From Microstegium vimineum (taxonomy: Eukaryota; Streptophyta; Magnoliopsida; Poales; Poaceae), in the NCBI GenBank assembly GCA_022036555.1, contig CM039126.1, positions 29,290,025 through 29,354,024 on the forward strand: a stretch of 64,000 bases of DNA, read 5' to 3'. This document shows, piece by piece, positions 54,977-64,000 of this stretch. The notes under the pieces were generated by a model, which worked only from the letters and a program-made list of their open reading frames with translations, had not been told where the DNA came from and did no database searches. The stretch's first letter is position 1. Each line of letters starts with the position of its first letter. Made by a program: the position numbers and the translations under genes.

Positions 54977-57900
54977 TGTAACACCCTAGGTGTTAAGCTT
55001 TCATTTGCATATCATTTCATGAGCATGAGCACAAGCATCATTGCATTCATGCATTTCCATGATCACATGAAATGATAACCCTAAGTGATCCCTTTGTTTT
55101 CATATGTGTATGTGTTAAACCTACACCTAGCTTTGTATGAGCTATGCTTGTATAACCAAGTGCTTGATGTTTTGATCACTAATGACCATCTAGAAATGCT
55201 TAGGGATGAAAATGGAACCATGTTTATGTTCATGATCAAGTCCAAATAAGCTTCTAGGGTTTAAGCTCTAATGTTTGACCCTAGGAACCCTTTTGTTTGA
55301 TCTAACAAATTGACCTTCTAAATGACCTTGTATGAAAAAGTTGGTTTAAGCAAAGTTATAGAGTTTTTAATTCTGAACAAACTTTTTTTAACTACCTTGA
55401 GGTGATTTGGAACCTAAAATACCCTAATTGGTCAATTAAGGCTGATTTGGGGGTTGTTTTAGCTTCTGAAATTTGCCTAAGTCATAAACGTATTTCAGTT
55501 TGAATGTTAAAATGTGTGAATGCTTGTAGTTTGAAATCTAAGCGGTTTCAGTTCAAACCAAGTACACCAAAGTTGGAGTTTAACTATAGCTCTACAAAAG
55601 TGTACAATTGGTTGAAGCTAAGACGTAGAGGTTAGGGAGTTAATCGTGTTGCAAAACACGCTGTCAGTCGGCCTTATGGCGCGTTTGAACGCGCAGAGCA
55701 GAGCCGAGCGTCGGTCGGTGGCCGACCACCGTAGGAATCGAATGCCGCGTGGCAGCCATACGTCGGCGTTGGACCCGCACCGGCCGCGCCTTGGACGCCC
55801 GCACACTCCACCTCGCGACCGAACGCTCACTCGCCCTCACTCTCTCCCTCTCCTCTCTGCCTCGCGCAAAAGCGGAGCACCGCGCCATTGCCGCAGCACC
55901 ACCGTCGCCGAGCTCACCAGCGAAGCACACCACCGCATTGGCCGCCAAAACGCAACCACAACTTTGCCTTGCTCCGCTCCATCATTTGCACCGCTCAGCT
56001 TCCACGCTAACCGCACAGGTGAGCCAGACCGAGCACACCGCGGGCGCCATTGACGACCTAAGCTTCGCCGATCTTTGCGCCGCCATGGCCAGCCCAATAC
56101 AGAGCCCCTCCCTCTCTTATAGCTCTTGTACGCAGTACCCTAGAGGTTGTAGATGCTCACCAAGGAGTCGGTTGAAGTGATTAGGGTTAGGGTTCGCCGG
56201 AACGGGGACTCCGCCGCGTGCACACGCATGGCACCTGCAACGCCGGCGAGGTTTGCGCTGGGCTTTTCTGTGTCGCTTGCGCCCATCTCAGTCACGTTAG
56301 GGTTAGCTAGTTAGCCAGTGGTTAGATGGCTGGAGTTGGTTGAAGCATCCGTGCATCGCCACCGCTGGAACAGCAGCACCGCGCCGCCGTGAACTTGCCA
56401 CTGTGTCGCTATGCATGTGGCCGAGCTCATCGGAGGGTTCGCACGGCCTCAATCCGGGCTAGATCGAACCGCTAGGGTTCCATGTAGATGTAGCCGCCGC
56501 TAATTTGGCCGGAGGAAGCCTGTGCCGGCCAGCACAAGTACCACAGCGCCACCGTGCCGCCATGGATGCCGTCGAGCATGCTCCGGTGAACCTGGGGTAC
56601 AACTAGTTTACATGGATCGATGTGGGTTGCGAAGGAGAACATGACCGTGGGGTTGGTTGGGCCAGAGACCTCACCGCCGGCGAGGAACCGATGGTCGAAC
56701 ACCTTTGGTGCGTCGGTTCTGTTAGCGGAGAAGCTGACCAGTGGGTCTCATGCGTCATAGACTCTATGTGTTTCTCTATTTTGTCTTTTTCAGTTTTGTT
56801 TGCTAACTTTGGAAATTCATACATTGTTAGCTTTGTTATGTTTTTCTCCATGCATGAAAAATGTTATGTAACCTGTTGTTACTGTTCTTCTGTGTTGTTT
56901 TAAATAAAATGATTAGAAAGCTTTATATGTTTATTTTACATTGTTTAATTTATAACTGGAGTTTGGCATGTGATAAAAATGTTGGTCTTGTTGTGTTGAG
57001 CTTGTCTCAGCATGAAATTCCCATGAAAAATGTTAAAGTACTAGTAACCATTAATTTATTTGCATGTTATAGTTCTTTTGGTTAAATGCTTGTTTATTTG
57101 AATACAACCTTATTTAAATTGCTAAACTAAGTTAAATGTGTTTGCCTAACTATGTGGGTTCGGGCCGGTATCTCCCCCGTACTTGGCTCATGAAGACCGC
57201 GAGCGGCATACTAGACTGTGGGCAAGTATGACCTGAGCTACCTGGTCGGGACCGTGGGCAGGATCTACTTGAGCTACCTGGCTATCCGTGAGTCGCTACT
57301 CATGCCTGTACATGGAGATCCGCGGGCCACCCGAGCGACAATGAAGGTGACCCACATAAGTGTGCCGGCAGGCATACTTGGGTGTGATTGAGGAATAAAC
57401 CTCCAGCTAGAGAGGAATTCGATTCGAATCGCGGTCTCTCCTCGTCAGTGAGAATCTTGAAAGATCTTCCTCCCACTATAGAAACCTAAACTCTAATAAG
57501 TAACCAAAAGATGGTTATATGGTTTTGATGCCAAGCACAATATGGTTATTATTGTTTGATAACTCAGTGATTGCTCTAGTGCAGGTGCTAATGAGATCCT
57601 ATTAATGTTACTTAATCTGCTGCCAAATGTTGTTTTCTAATGATGAGAATACATGGGTAATTAGGATGCTCTTTTATCCAAAAGTCTGCTATCCCATGAG
57701 ATCCACTTGATAAAAGCCTTGAATAATCCTTGAAGTGTCTATGATTATGTATCTATCTCTCTGTCGGGTAAGTCTGGCTGAGTACAATTGAGTACTCAGG
57801 GTTTCTTTACCCTTGTTGCAGATGGTATGGTGTATTCTGGCTATTGCCAGGCGTGCCTCTACCCTGCATGTGATGAAGACTGAAGGCCATGGGCAATGGT

Positions 57901-58259
57901 GAATTCTGATGTCTCTCTTTGTTGCTTTTGATGGGACTGTACTAAGCTCGGCACTCTATTTGTGTTAAACAGTTTGCAATGGGTTTTGTGAGACCTAAAC
58001 TTCTGCTACTTTGATTTGAACTCAGTGTTGTAATAACACTGTTTTAAACTCTGTTGTAATATTATTTCGTTTCGAACTTATCACTGTGCATGTGCGGTTA
58101 CTGAATCTAGTGTTTGATCTCGGGTTGTTACTTGATTGTGGTTTGGGATCCTTCGAGATTTCAAGGACTACCGGGCTTATATGGGCTCTAGTGTGACAGT
58201 GTTGTCAGAAATGATGATCATTACACTAGTGCTCTTATATGTTGGGCGGTTCCGTGACA
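54977..58259 (+). mobile_element. Tekay 3' LTR, 3283 bp, internally deleted
   Basis: Starts TGTAACACCC, ends CCGTGACA. It matches the left LTR to about 57140, then jumps from the equivalent of about 45806 to about 47390, losing some 1.6 kb including the LPECP exon. Its last 800 bases look almost identical to the left LTR while the first part differs by a few per cent. Confidence 0.92.
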
Positions 58260-58610
58260 AATTGTTCTTCATAGTTAAACCCACAAAGGTAGAGTTGGAA
58301 TCATAGGAGTCCTTTTTACTCTCGCATTGTCCTCCCACATAGTTGCCCACTAGTTAACTCTTATCTATCTTTATCTGATTTGTTACATCATCACCTTCCT
58401 ATCATATTTTGATTACCCCCTTACACTAGTTGATACTAAATTGAGGTGATCTCTAGGATCTCTCTTTTATTATTATTTCTAGCTCCGCTTTCCCTTGGAA
58501 GAATATAAATTATGATACCCCAGAATACTCTTGGGTGAAGTGCTACAACGATATAATCTATGCGCTTGCGGATTTATCCAATAGTCATAAGAAATGCCAA
58601 CAAACATTTT

Positions 58611-58628
58611 TGGCGTCGTTGCTAGGGA
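58611..58628 (+). promoter_or_regulatory. Athila B primer-binding site
   Basis: TGGCGTCGTTGCTAGGGA, eight bases after the LTR end, is a variant of the Athila A site. Confidence 0.8.
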
Positions 58629-58887
58629 AAGCATAGCCTAGAAATTTTAATAGAAGTGAATTCGGAGTTTACTATCAAATAGTTGTAGGGGCTTACCCCT
58701 TGCCTTTGTTTTTCTTAATTGTGAAGCAAGGCATTGTATTAGTGAGTTCCAGTTTCAAGCAACCACATTTGAAAATCCTAAGAGTTTCCGAAGAAACTCT
58801 AGACATCATCTAGTGTCTCCTCGAAAGCTCACAACGAACTCAGATCCACTCAAGAAAGGAGGCTCCACTCCGTTCATCAAGAAAGCT

Positions 58888-60068
58888 ATGGCTCAAGAGG
58901 TTATTTCCAATTTCTCGGTTCCTTTAGTCGCCCATGTGGCCCAATGACCAGACGTTAATACAGTGGGTGCTACCTTCAAGCTAAAGCAAGCCTTGATCAA
59001 TATGGTGCAAGCCAACCCTTTTAGCTAGAAGTCCTATGAGGATGCTACAACACATCTCCAACACTTCTTGGAGGTAAGTGGCACAATTTCCATTAAGAAT
59101 GTTGCATCAGATATCATTTGTCTCCGCCTTTTCCCGTTCTCATTACTCGGGAAGGCGAAGCAATGGTTCTATGCTCATTTTGAGGAAGTTGCCACTTGGG
59201 AGAATTGTACCAATGCCTTCCTCAAGAAGTTCTTTCCGACGGGCAAAACCACTGCCCTTCACAGAAGGATTTCAAGCTTCCAACAACAAGCGGACGAGAC
59301 TATTCCCGAAGCATGGGAACGTCTCCAGGAGTACATTCGGGAATGCCCTCATCATGGAATTCAAGATTGGCTCCTGATTCAAGGCTTCTACTATGGGCTC
59401 ACAAGAATAGCTCGTAGTCACCTTGATGTAGCCGCAAGAGGAGCATTCACTTCACTCAACGTCACACAAGCAAAAGCTCTCATTAAGAAGATGGTGATGA
59501 ACCAAGGGTGGAAAGATGAAAAGCTCAATAAGAAGAGTGTAGAAACTATTCATGAAGTAAATGCACTCTCCACAAGGATGGATCTCTTGATGAAGAAAAC
59601 ATGAAGAACAAGCCAATTTCAAGAAAGATGGAGAGGCCATCCAAAACTATGCCTGCACACGAGCTAACAAGGCAAAATAATGATGTGAGGCATGTGGTGG
59701 AAAACATTCGGTAAATAATTGTCCCGAAACAAAAGAAGGCGTGAGCTTCATCAACAACAATGGAGATCGACCTCAACAATCTAGATCAAAGCCACGACCC
59801 TTTTATCAAGGTAATGAAGGTAAAAGGTTTATTAATTTTACTCAGCCTTCATTTAAAGATCTTGTCTTAAGCCAAGATAGAATTAATGAAAGCATAAACA
59901 ATAAACTAGCTGCTGATGATAAGACCCTTCAAGCTTTAAACAATAAAATGGATGACTTTGCTTCTGTTGTAAAGAATCAATTGAATCTCAATAACATGTT
60001 AGAAAGAAAATTATCTCAATTGATATCTTCTTCTTCATATCTTGGTAATTATAAAAAAAGTCTCTAGA
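58888..60068 (+). pseudogene. Athila B gag
   Basis: The frame from about ATG 58888 (MAQEVISNFSV) reads the gag domain (DIICLRLFPFSLLGKAKQWF, FLKKFFPTGKTTALHRRISS, IQDWLLIQGFYYGL) to 59604 and, after a shift, a CCHC-like knuckle (CEACGGKHSVNNCP, about 59682-59723). Then comes a helical segment (LSQDRINESINNKLAADDKT) to 60068. Stops at about 58945 and 59026 and before the knuckle. The start could lie upstream, since the same frame is open from about 58770. Confidence 0.85.
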
Positions 60069-61005
60069 ATAAATGCGGTGACCACGAGAGGGGGTAAGAC
60101 CACTCGTTATCCACCACATCCTAACACTTTAGGGAAATCAATAAGAAAGGAGAAAGAAGTTGAAGAAGAAGAACAACATGAAGCCGAAGAAGAAGAACTT
60201 GCACCACTCCAGGACTCTATCAAGTTCCACGGGAGAATGACTACACATGAGTACTATGACACAAATGTACTACTACCATTCCTGAACAAGCCAAGAAGAC
60301 AATCAACAGACGAGCGATTCGGGAAGTTCATTGAGGTAATTCGTCAATTATATGTCCATATACCCCTACTTGATGCAATGCAGGTTCCAACCTATGCCAA
60401 GTATTTACGGGACATCCTCAACAACAAAAGGTCATTACCCACCAACCTACTTGATGGAAGAGTGTAGCGCAGCTATACTCAACCAAATTTCATTAAAGAA
60501 GAAGGACCCATGGTGTCCTACCATTGATTGCTCCATCGGGACTCAGCAGTTCGAGCATGCACTCTGTGACTTGGGAGCAAGCGTCATCGTCATGCCAAAG
60601 GTAGTATTTGATAAATTAATTCATACTACTTTGTCCCCTACACCAATGTGTTTGCAGCTGGCGGATCGATCGATTCACTATCCCGCAGGGATTGCCGAAA
60701 ATATTCCCGTCAAGATACGAGATTTTTTCATCCCTGTGGATTTCGTGGTGTTGGATATGGAAGTAGACAAGAAGACTCCACTCATCCTAGGAAGACCGTT
60801 CCTCAGCACCGCCAATGCACACATCGACGTAGGAGATGGAGAAATTCAATTCAACATCAATGGAACCCAGGAAATATTCCACTTCAAGCCAAAAACCGAG
60901 CAATGCTCCATAGTCAAGGTATTTGAAATTGACCCTTTCGTTAATTATACCCACTTGACAAAGGTAAAACAACAATCTCGGGCGAAACCCAAACGGGTAT
61001 GGTGA
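60069..61005 (+). pseudogene. Athila B gag end and protease
   Basis: A Lys/Glu-rich stretch (EKEVEEEEQHEAEEEELAPL) leads into the aspartic protease: ALCDLGASVIVMPKVVFDKL near 60560-60620, with DLG at the active site as usual in Athila, and LILGRPFLSTANAHIDVGDG near 60780. Frame changes at about 60065 and 60465. A short Lys-rich tail ends at a TGA near 61003. RT should follow in an autonomous Athila but does not. Confidence 0.85.
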
Positions 61006-61445
61006 AAGAAAGTGAACAAGCCATGCACCGCTCCACCACTAAAACCACGCAAGCAAATCCAACGGGCAAGTGAGGAAGACGGTCCTGCTCCAAACAACTG
61101 AAAGCACATCTTCCCAAAAAGGTAAATTTTCTCTTTCACTTTCTTTTAAATTCCTGAAATCTTCTTTATCGCATTATCATTTTTGTTGTTAGTTCTGAAA
61201 CATAATCATGGTTAGTCATAATAAACTGTGAAAATCAATTTAACCCTTAAAACCTTGATTTCTTCATCCACGAAAGCTGCACTACTTGTTAAAATATGCA
61301 TTTAGCTTAGTTCCCAAAGACTAGAGTTTGTAGAGGTCAGGGTAGGGTTGGCCGACCTAGTCTTGGCCCCATCCTTTCTGTTTCTCTTGCCTCAAGGTGC
61401 TATACAGGAGAGTGTGCAAAGCTAGCAGCCAAGATCACCTAGTGA

Positions 61446-62020
61446 TCGGCCGAACTGGCCATTTCTCTTCTCTCCCTCCATTTTCTTGCCTAGAGATTCC
61501 TTCAATAAGAGAGCAAGAAATTGCAGCCTAGGGAGTATAGGGTGGTCGGCCGACATGGGCCTTGACATCCCCATCCTTTCCTTGTCCCCCACTTCCTTCT
61601 AACTCACATGCCATGCAAGAATATTGCTTGTACAATGATTCTTCACGAGAGGCATCCTGGCAAGAGCAATTCACTAATCACAAGGATCCACTCTCTTTCA
61701 TTATCTCCTTGTTCCTTAGCTCTTGCTCCTCAAAACATCAAATAATCATGCCATCCATCCTTCTTCTCTAATCACTCAAGGCCAAGGAGAGGGAGCATCT
61801 TTGCTTGAATTGGCCGACATGGCCAAATGTTCCTGTCATCTCCTTGCTCCCCATTCCCATTCAAAGTTGGCGTGGTGCAATTTCCATCACCAAAGCTCCC
61901 CTATCATGATCGGCCGATATGGCCTTTCACCCTCCAATCTCATCCTTGTCTGGCATCTCTCTTGTGCTCCACTACCCTGCAAAGTAGTGCACTCAGAGAG
62001 CATAGTAGGGGGTCGGCCGA
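61446..62020. repeat. Dispersed palindrome TCGGCCGA
   Basis: Exact copies at 61446, 61546, 61910 and 62013; TTGGCCGA variants at about 61349 and 61810. Mostly flanked by GG or GAT and by GGCC further on. Confidence 0.8.
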
Positions 62021-62059
62021 TCTGGCCCTAGTGCACCCAACACTCCTCTCTCTCCTGGC

Positions 62060-62067
62060 TATATGTA
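62060..62067 (+). promoter_or_regulatory. Putative internal TATA box ahead of the Athila B downstream ORF
   Basis: TATATGTA lies 156 bases before the ATG at 62216, after the palindrome cluster. The leader between is free of ATG. Position and context suggest a second transcription start; unproven. Confidence 0.35.
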
Positions 62068-62215
62068 CACACGCGGAGAGCCTCTTCCAAACACACACAC
62101 TCAACCAGCAAGTCCACAAGCTAAAAATCCTTGCCATTTCTCTCTGAGAAGCATCACCACAAATCAAGGGAAGGGGTACAATCATTAGCGAATAAACTTT
62201 TGTTAGAGTGGTAAA

Positions 62216-63746
62216 ATGAAGTCCTTCAAGATTGCTTTCAAGAAAGCATGCAATGTGGTTAGCGGGAGTTCTTCCAAACACTCCCGGGGACGAAGCTCAT
62301 CTCAAGGCACAGAGACCATGTCAATTGATTCGGCGCATGATTTGGTGCATGGTTCAAGTGCCACCGAAATCATGGGCAGCAGTGCTAGCCATGGTGGGTA
62401 TGATCACGGACATCCCAGTGCTGGTCATTACGAACCAGCCGATATTTTGGAAGATCAGTCGACACGGGTCATTGATCCGGATATGGGCATTTGTCTCGCA
62501 CCTCATGAGATAATCACGCTCAACAAATTAAAGACACGCGACTTCAAGCACACTAAGGTAATTGATCCTACCCTCTTAGCAAAAATGGGCTTAAACATAG
62601 AGTTTTCTGAGGTCTTTAGAGCCGTAGGATGGACCGGTGCATTTTGGAATATATCTATGGACCAAGGAAGTAGACTTTTAACTCTAGAATTCCTAAGAAC
62701 GGTTAAGACAAATGCACAAAGGCTCACTTTCGAGTTGCTTAATCATCCATATTCTTTTACCTAGAGAGAGTTTAGCTTTGTGCTTGGTTGTAGAGACACT
62801 TGCGCTGTTAATCTTGAGCATGCCATGCAGGAATATAATAGACGTGAGTTTTGGAAGAAAATTTCTAGAAAATATAGTGCTAGATACCCACAAGCAAATG
62901 AAATTCATAATCCTATGCTACGTTTCATGCATCGTTGGATAGGAATAACTTTGTTTCCTAGAGATAATGTGAGAATCGTAACGGATAATGAGCTAAGAAT
63001 ACTTTTTGCCATGGTAAATAAGATTCCTGTTTCACCTGTTAAAGCTATGGTAGATCACTGGTGCTCAGCCCATAAAAGAAGAGGACCCTTTGAATTCACT
63101 TCCATGATCACCAAATTTTTGCGCAATTTGGCAGAACTTGATGGTTATCAATTTTTTCTAGACACACCCAGGACTATTTTAAACATGGCTTACTTTGTGC
63201 AAGGTCACATTTTGGCTAATGGTCCAAATAATTCTATGATATGTATGTCTAGTGACCCTAAACTCAGGATTCCACTTCCCTATGAGGGGGCTTAAACTGT
63301 ATAGATGTAGATGACTAACCTTGAACCTAGACACCCAAGAAGGATGCAGGAGTTTTGCAGGTCAATGGGTAACACGCAACATGACGAATGCTGCACAGGA
63401 AGAAGACACATCCTTGGGACCAGATTATGGGGAAGATGAGTCCACCAGTGCCATATAATTTTCCAGCTCAAGCGGAGGATTCCAGAGATCATCATCACAT
63501 GCCCAGACTGCACGGTTCTCGTTTGCTTCTTCATAGGAAAGAGATTATCGTGATTTCCGTCACGACATAAATCTACTCACTAATCAAGTGGGTGATCTAC
63601 GAGTGGAGCATGGAGCCCTCTACCAGAACGCGGTCAAAAATCAGCAGCGAGTTCAAGCAATGAGAGATCACAATGCCCGACAATGGGGTATGTTCTTTGC
63701 TCAGCAGGGAATGCCTCCAATGCAGTTCCCTCCACCAGGACCATGA
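62216..63746 (+). pseudogene. ATHILA ORF1-like protein gene
   Basis: ATG 62216 (MKSFKIAFKKACNVVSGSSS) opens a frame to 63295 broken only by a TAG at 62762-62764. The N-terminus is basic then Ser/His-rich. The core (FWKKISRKYSARYPQANEIH, PMLRFMHRWIGITLFPRDNV, FAMVNKIPVSPVKAMVDHW, SMITKFLRNLAEL) matches the plant ATHILA ORF-1 type as I know it. After two frame changes the C-terminus is a coiled coil (LTNQVGDLRVEHGALYQNAV) ending MPPMQFPPPGP and TGA at 63744. Its role is unknown; no transmembrane segment or signal peptide is visible, so it is not envelope-like. Confidence 0.7.
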
Positions 63747-63759
63747 AAGGAATAAGCTT

Positions 63760-63778
63760 GGGGGAGGTTCCCTCCCCC
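63760..63778. repeat. GC hairpin after the ORF
   Basis: GGGGGAGG and CCTCCCCC with a 3-base loop begin 14 bases after the stop. AAG|GTAAGT, a perfect splice donor, follows at 63782-63790. 63791-64000 is AT-rich with no gene, probably intron or 3' leader. Confidence 0.6.
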
Positions 63779-64000
63779 ACTAAGGTAAGTTTTAATTCCG
63801 CAATTTGAATTTCGTAATCTTAATTCTAGCATTATATTTCTGCATTTCATTTTCGTAATTCTCTTAAAAAATTAACAACAAAAATATTTCCCCATCAGTT
63901 AATTATGTTTATTTCCTTTAGCTTATAGTTGTTTCATGAATATTTATCTTTCTTGTGGAAATGATGAATACTTGCTCTGTTAAATATTTCTCTAGTACTT

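Larger units (their letters stand above)
43604..58259 (+). mobile_element. Tekay/Del-type chromovirus, 14.7 kb, TSD AATTG
   Basis: Two LTRs (43604-48504 and 54977-58259), a Met-tRNA primer site, an extra coiled-coil ORF, gag, protease, RT, RNase H, integrase and a chromodomain, in that order. AATTG lies at 43599-43603 and 58260-58264. The left terminus reads TATCACACCC and the left LTR ends CCGTGATA (TG/CA worn to TA), while the right LTR keeps TGTAACACCC...CCGTGACA. The chromodomain places it among chromoviruses, which often target heterochromatin. All coding parts are damaged. Confidence 0.93.
42231..58602 (+). mobile_element. Athila B 5' LTR, about 1.7 kb, split by the Tekay element
   Basis: TGTTGGCACC at 42231 and TGCCAACA ending at 58602 form an 8-bp inverted pair. 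The LTR occupies 42231-43603 and 58265-58602; 43604-58259 is the inserted Tekay element, with AATTG at both joints. U3 carries TCGGCCGA at 42416 and decayed copies near 42667 and 42764. A worn TATA box (TATGAATA, 42948) aligns with the TATA of Athila A by its CCACCTC context. The family is related to Athila A but not the same. Confidence 0.85.
61006..62215 (+). other. Athila B long inter-ORF region with palindromes and a promoter-like site
   Basis: No supported ORF. Between 61340 and 62020 it holds four exact TCGGCCGA copies and at least two near copies, spaced 60-360 bases apart, then TATATGTA at 62060 and a C/A-rich leader to the ATG at 62216. The arrangement mirrors the U3 of both Athila LTRs. 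Confidence 0.55.

Overview
Plant nuclear DNA, almost certainly from a large-genome grass (Poaceae; a panicoid is my tentative guess). The grounds are long-LTR Ty3 chromoviruses, Athila-type Ty3 elements, SIRE-like Ty1-copia elements, a GAGGCGG-type CACTA element, Mutator-like elements and grass-type MITEs. There are no bacterial operons, rRNA, tRNA or CRISPR. The only convincing host gene is a small RADIALIS-like single-MYB (SANT) gene at 11308-15673 (+). Nearly all other sequence is nested transposable elements, many with exact target-site duplications (TSDs).

Layout. 1-2897: Ty3 LTR fragments. 2898-3560: Athila LTR tail and dead gag. 3561-10146: copia 3' end and LTR, split by a 3.4-kb Ty3 solo LTR (4994-8360, TSD GGTTT) and a CACTA element (8884-10143, TSD TAG). 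10147-16319: RADIALIS-like locus; its 4.1-kb intron holds a probable MULE (11900-14921) that itself carries a copia solo LTR (13271-14886, TSD ACCGC). 16320-19357: MITE and dead copia RT/RNase H, split by a MULE with a captured GC-rich core (18400-19331, TSD AAAATAAAA). 19358-22262: Ty3 LTR and an unassigned stretch. 22263-26562: 5'-truncated copia element on the minus strand.

26603-42036 is a decayed grass DUF4283/zinc-knuckle-like retroelement ORF. It is split by a 14.3-kb minus-strand Athila element (27065-41319, TSD GGCGG, 'Athila A'), which carries two solo LTRs of its own (34000-36793, TSD CTTTC; 39473-40382, TSD AGAAG). From 42231 to the window end runs a second Athila element ('Athila B', plus strand). 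Its 5' LTR is split by a 14.7-kb Tekay/Del-type chromovirus (43604-58259, TSD AATTG).

Most interesting: (1) the long Ty3 LTRs share a gene-like layout (TATA box, GC-rich leader, AT-rich intron-like stretch, short acidic exon), and two LTRs of different sequence share the peptide pattern LPECPxHxPSxFxxGKxRSI after a same-phase splice acceptor. (2) Both Athila families carry many copies of the palindrome TCGGCCGA in U3 and ahead of a downstream ORF. (3) Athila B goes straight from protease to an ATHILA-ORF1-like gene that seems to have its own promoter, without visible RT or integrase. All retroelement polyproteins seen here are broken by stops, frameshifts or insertions, except the Athila A gag ORF.
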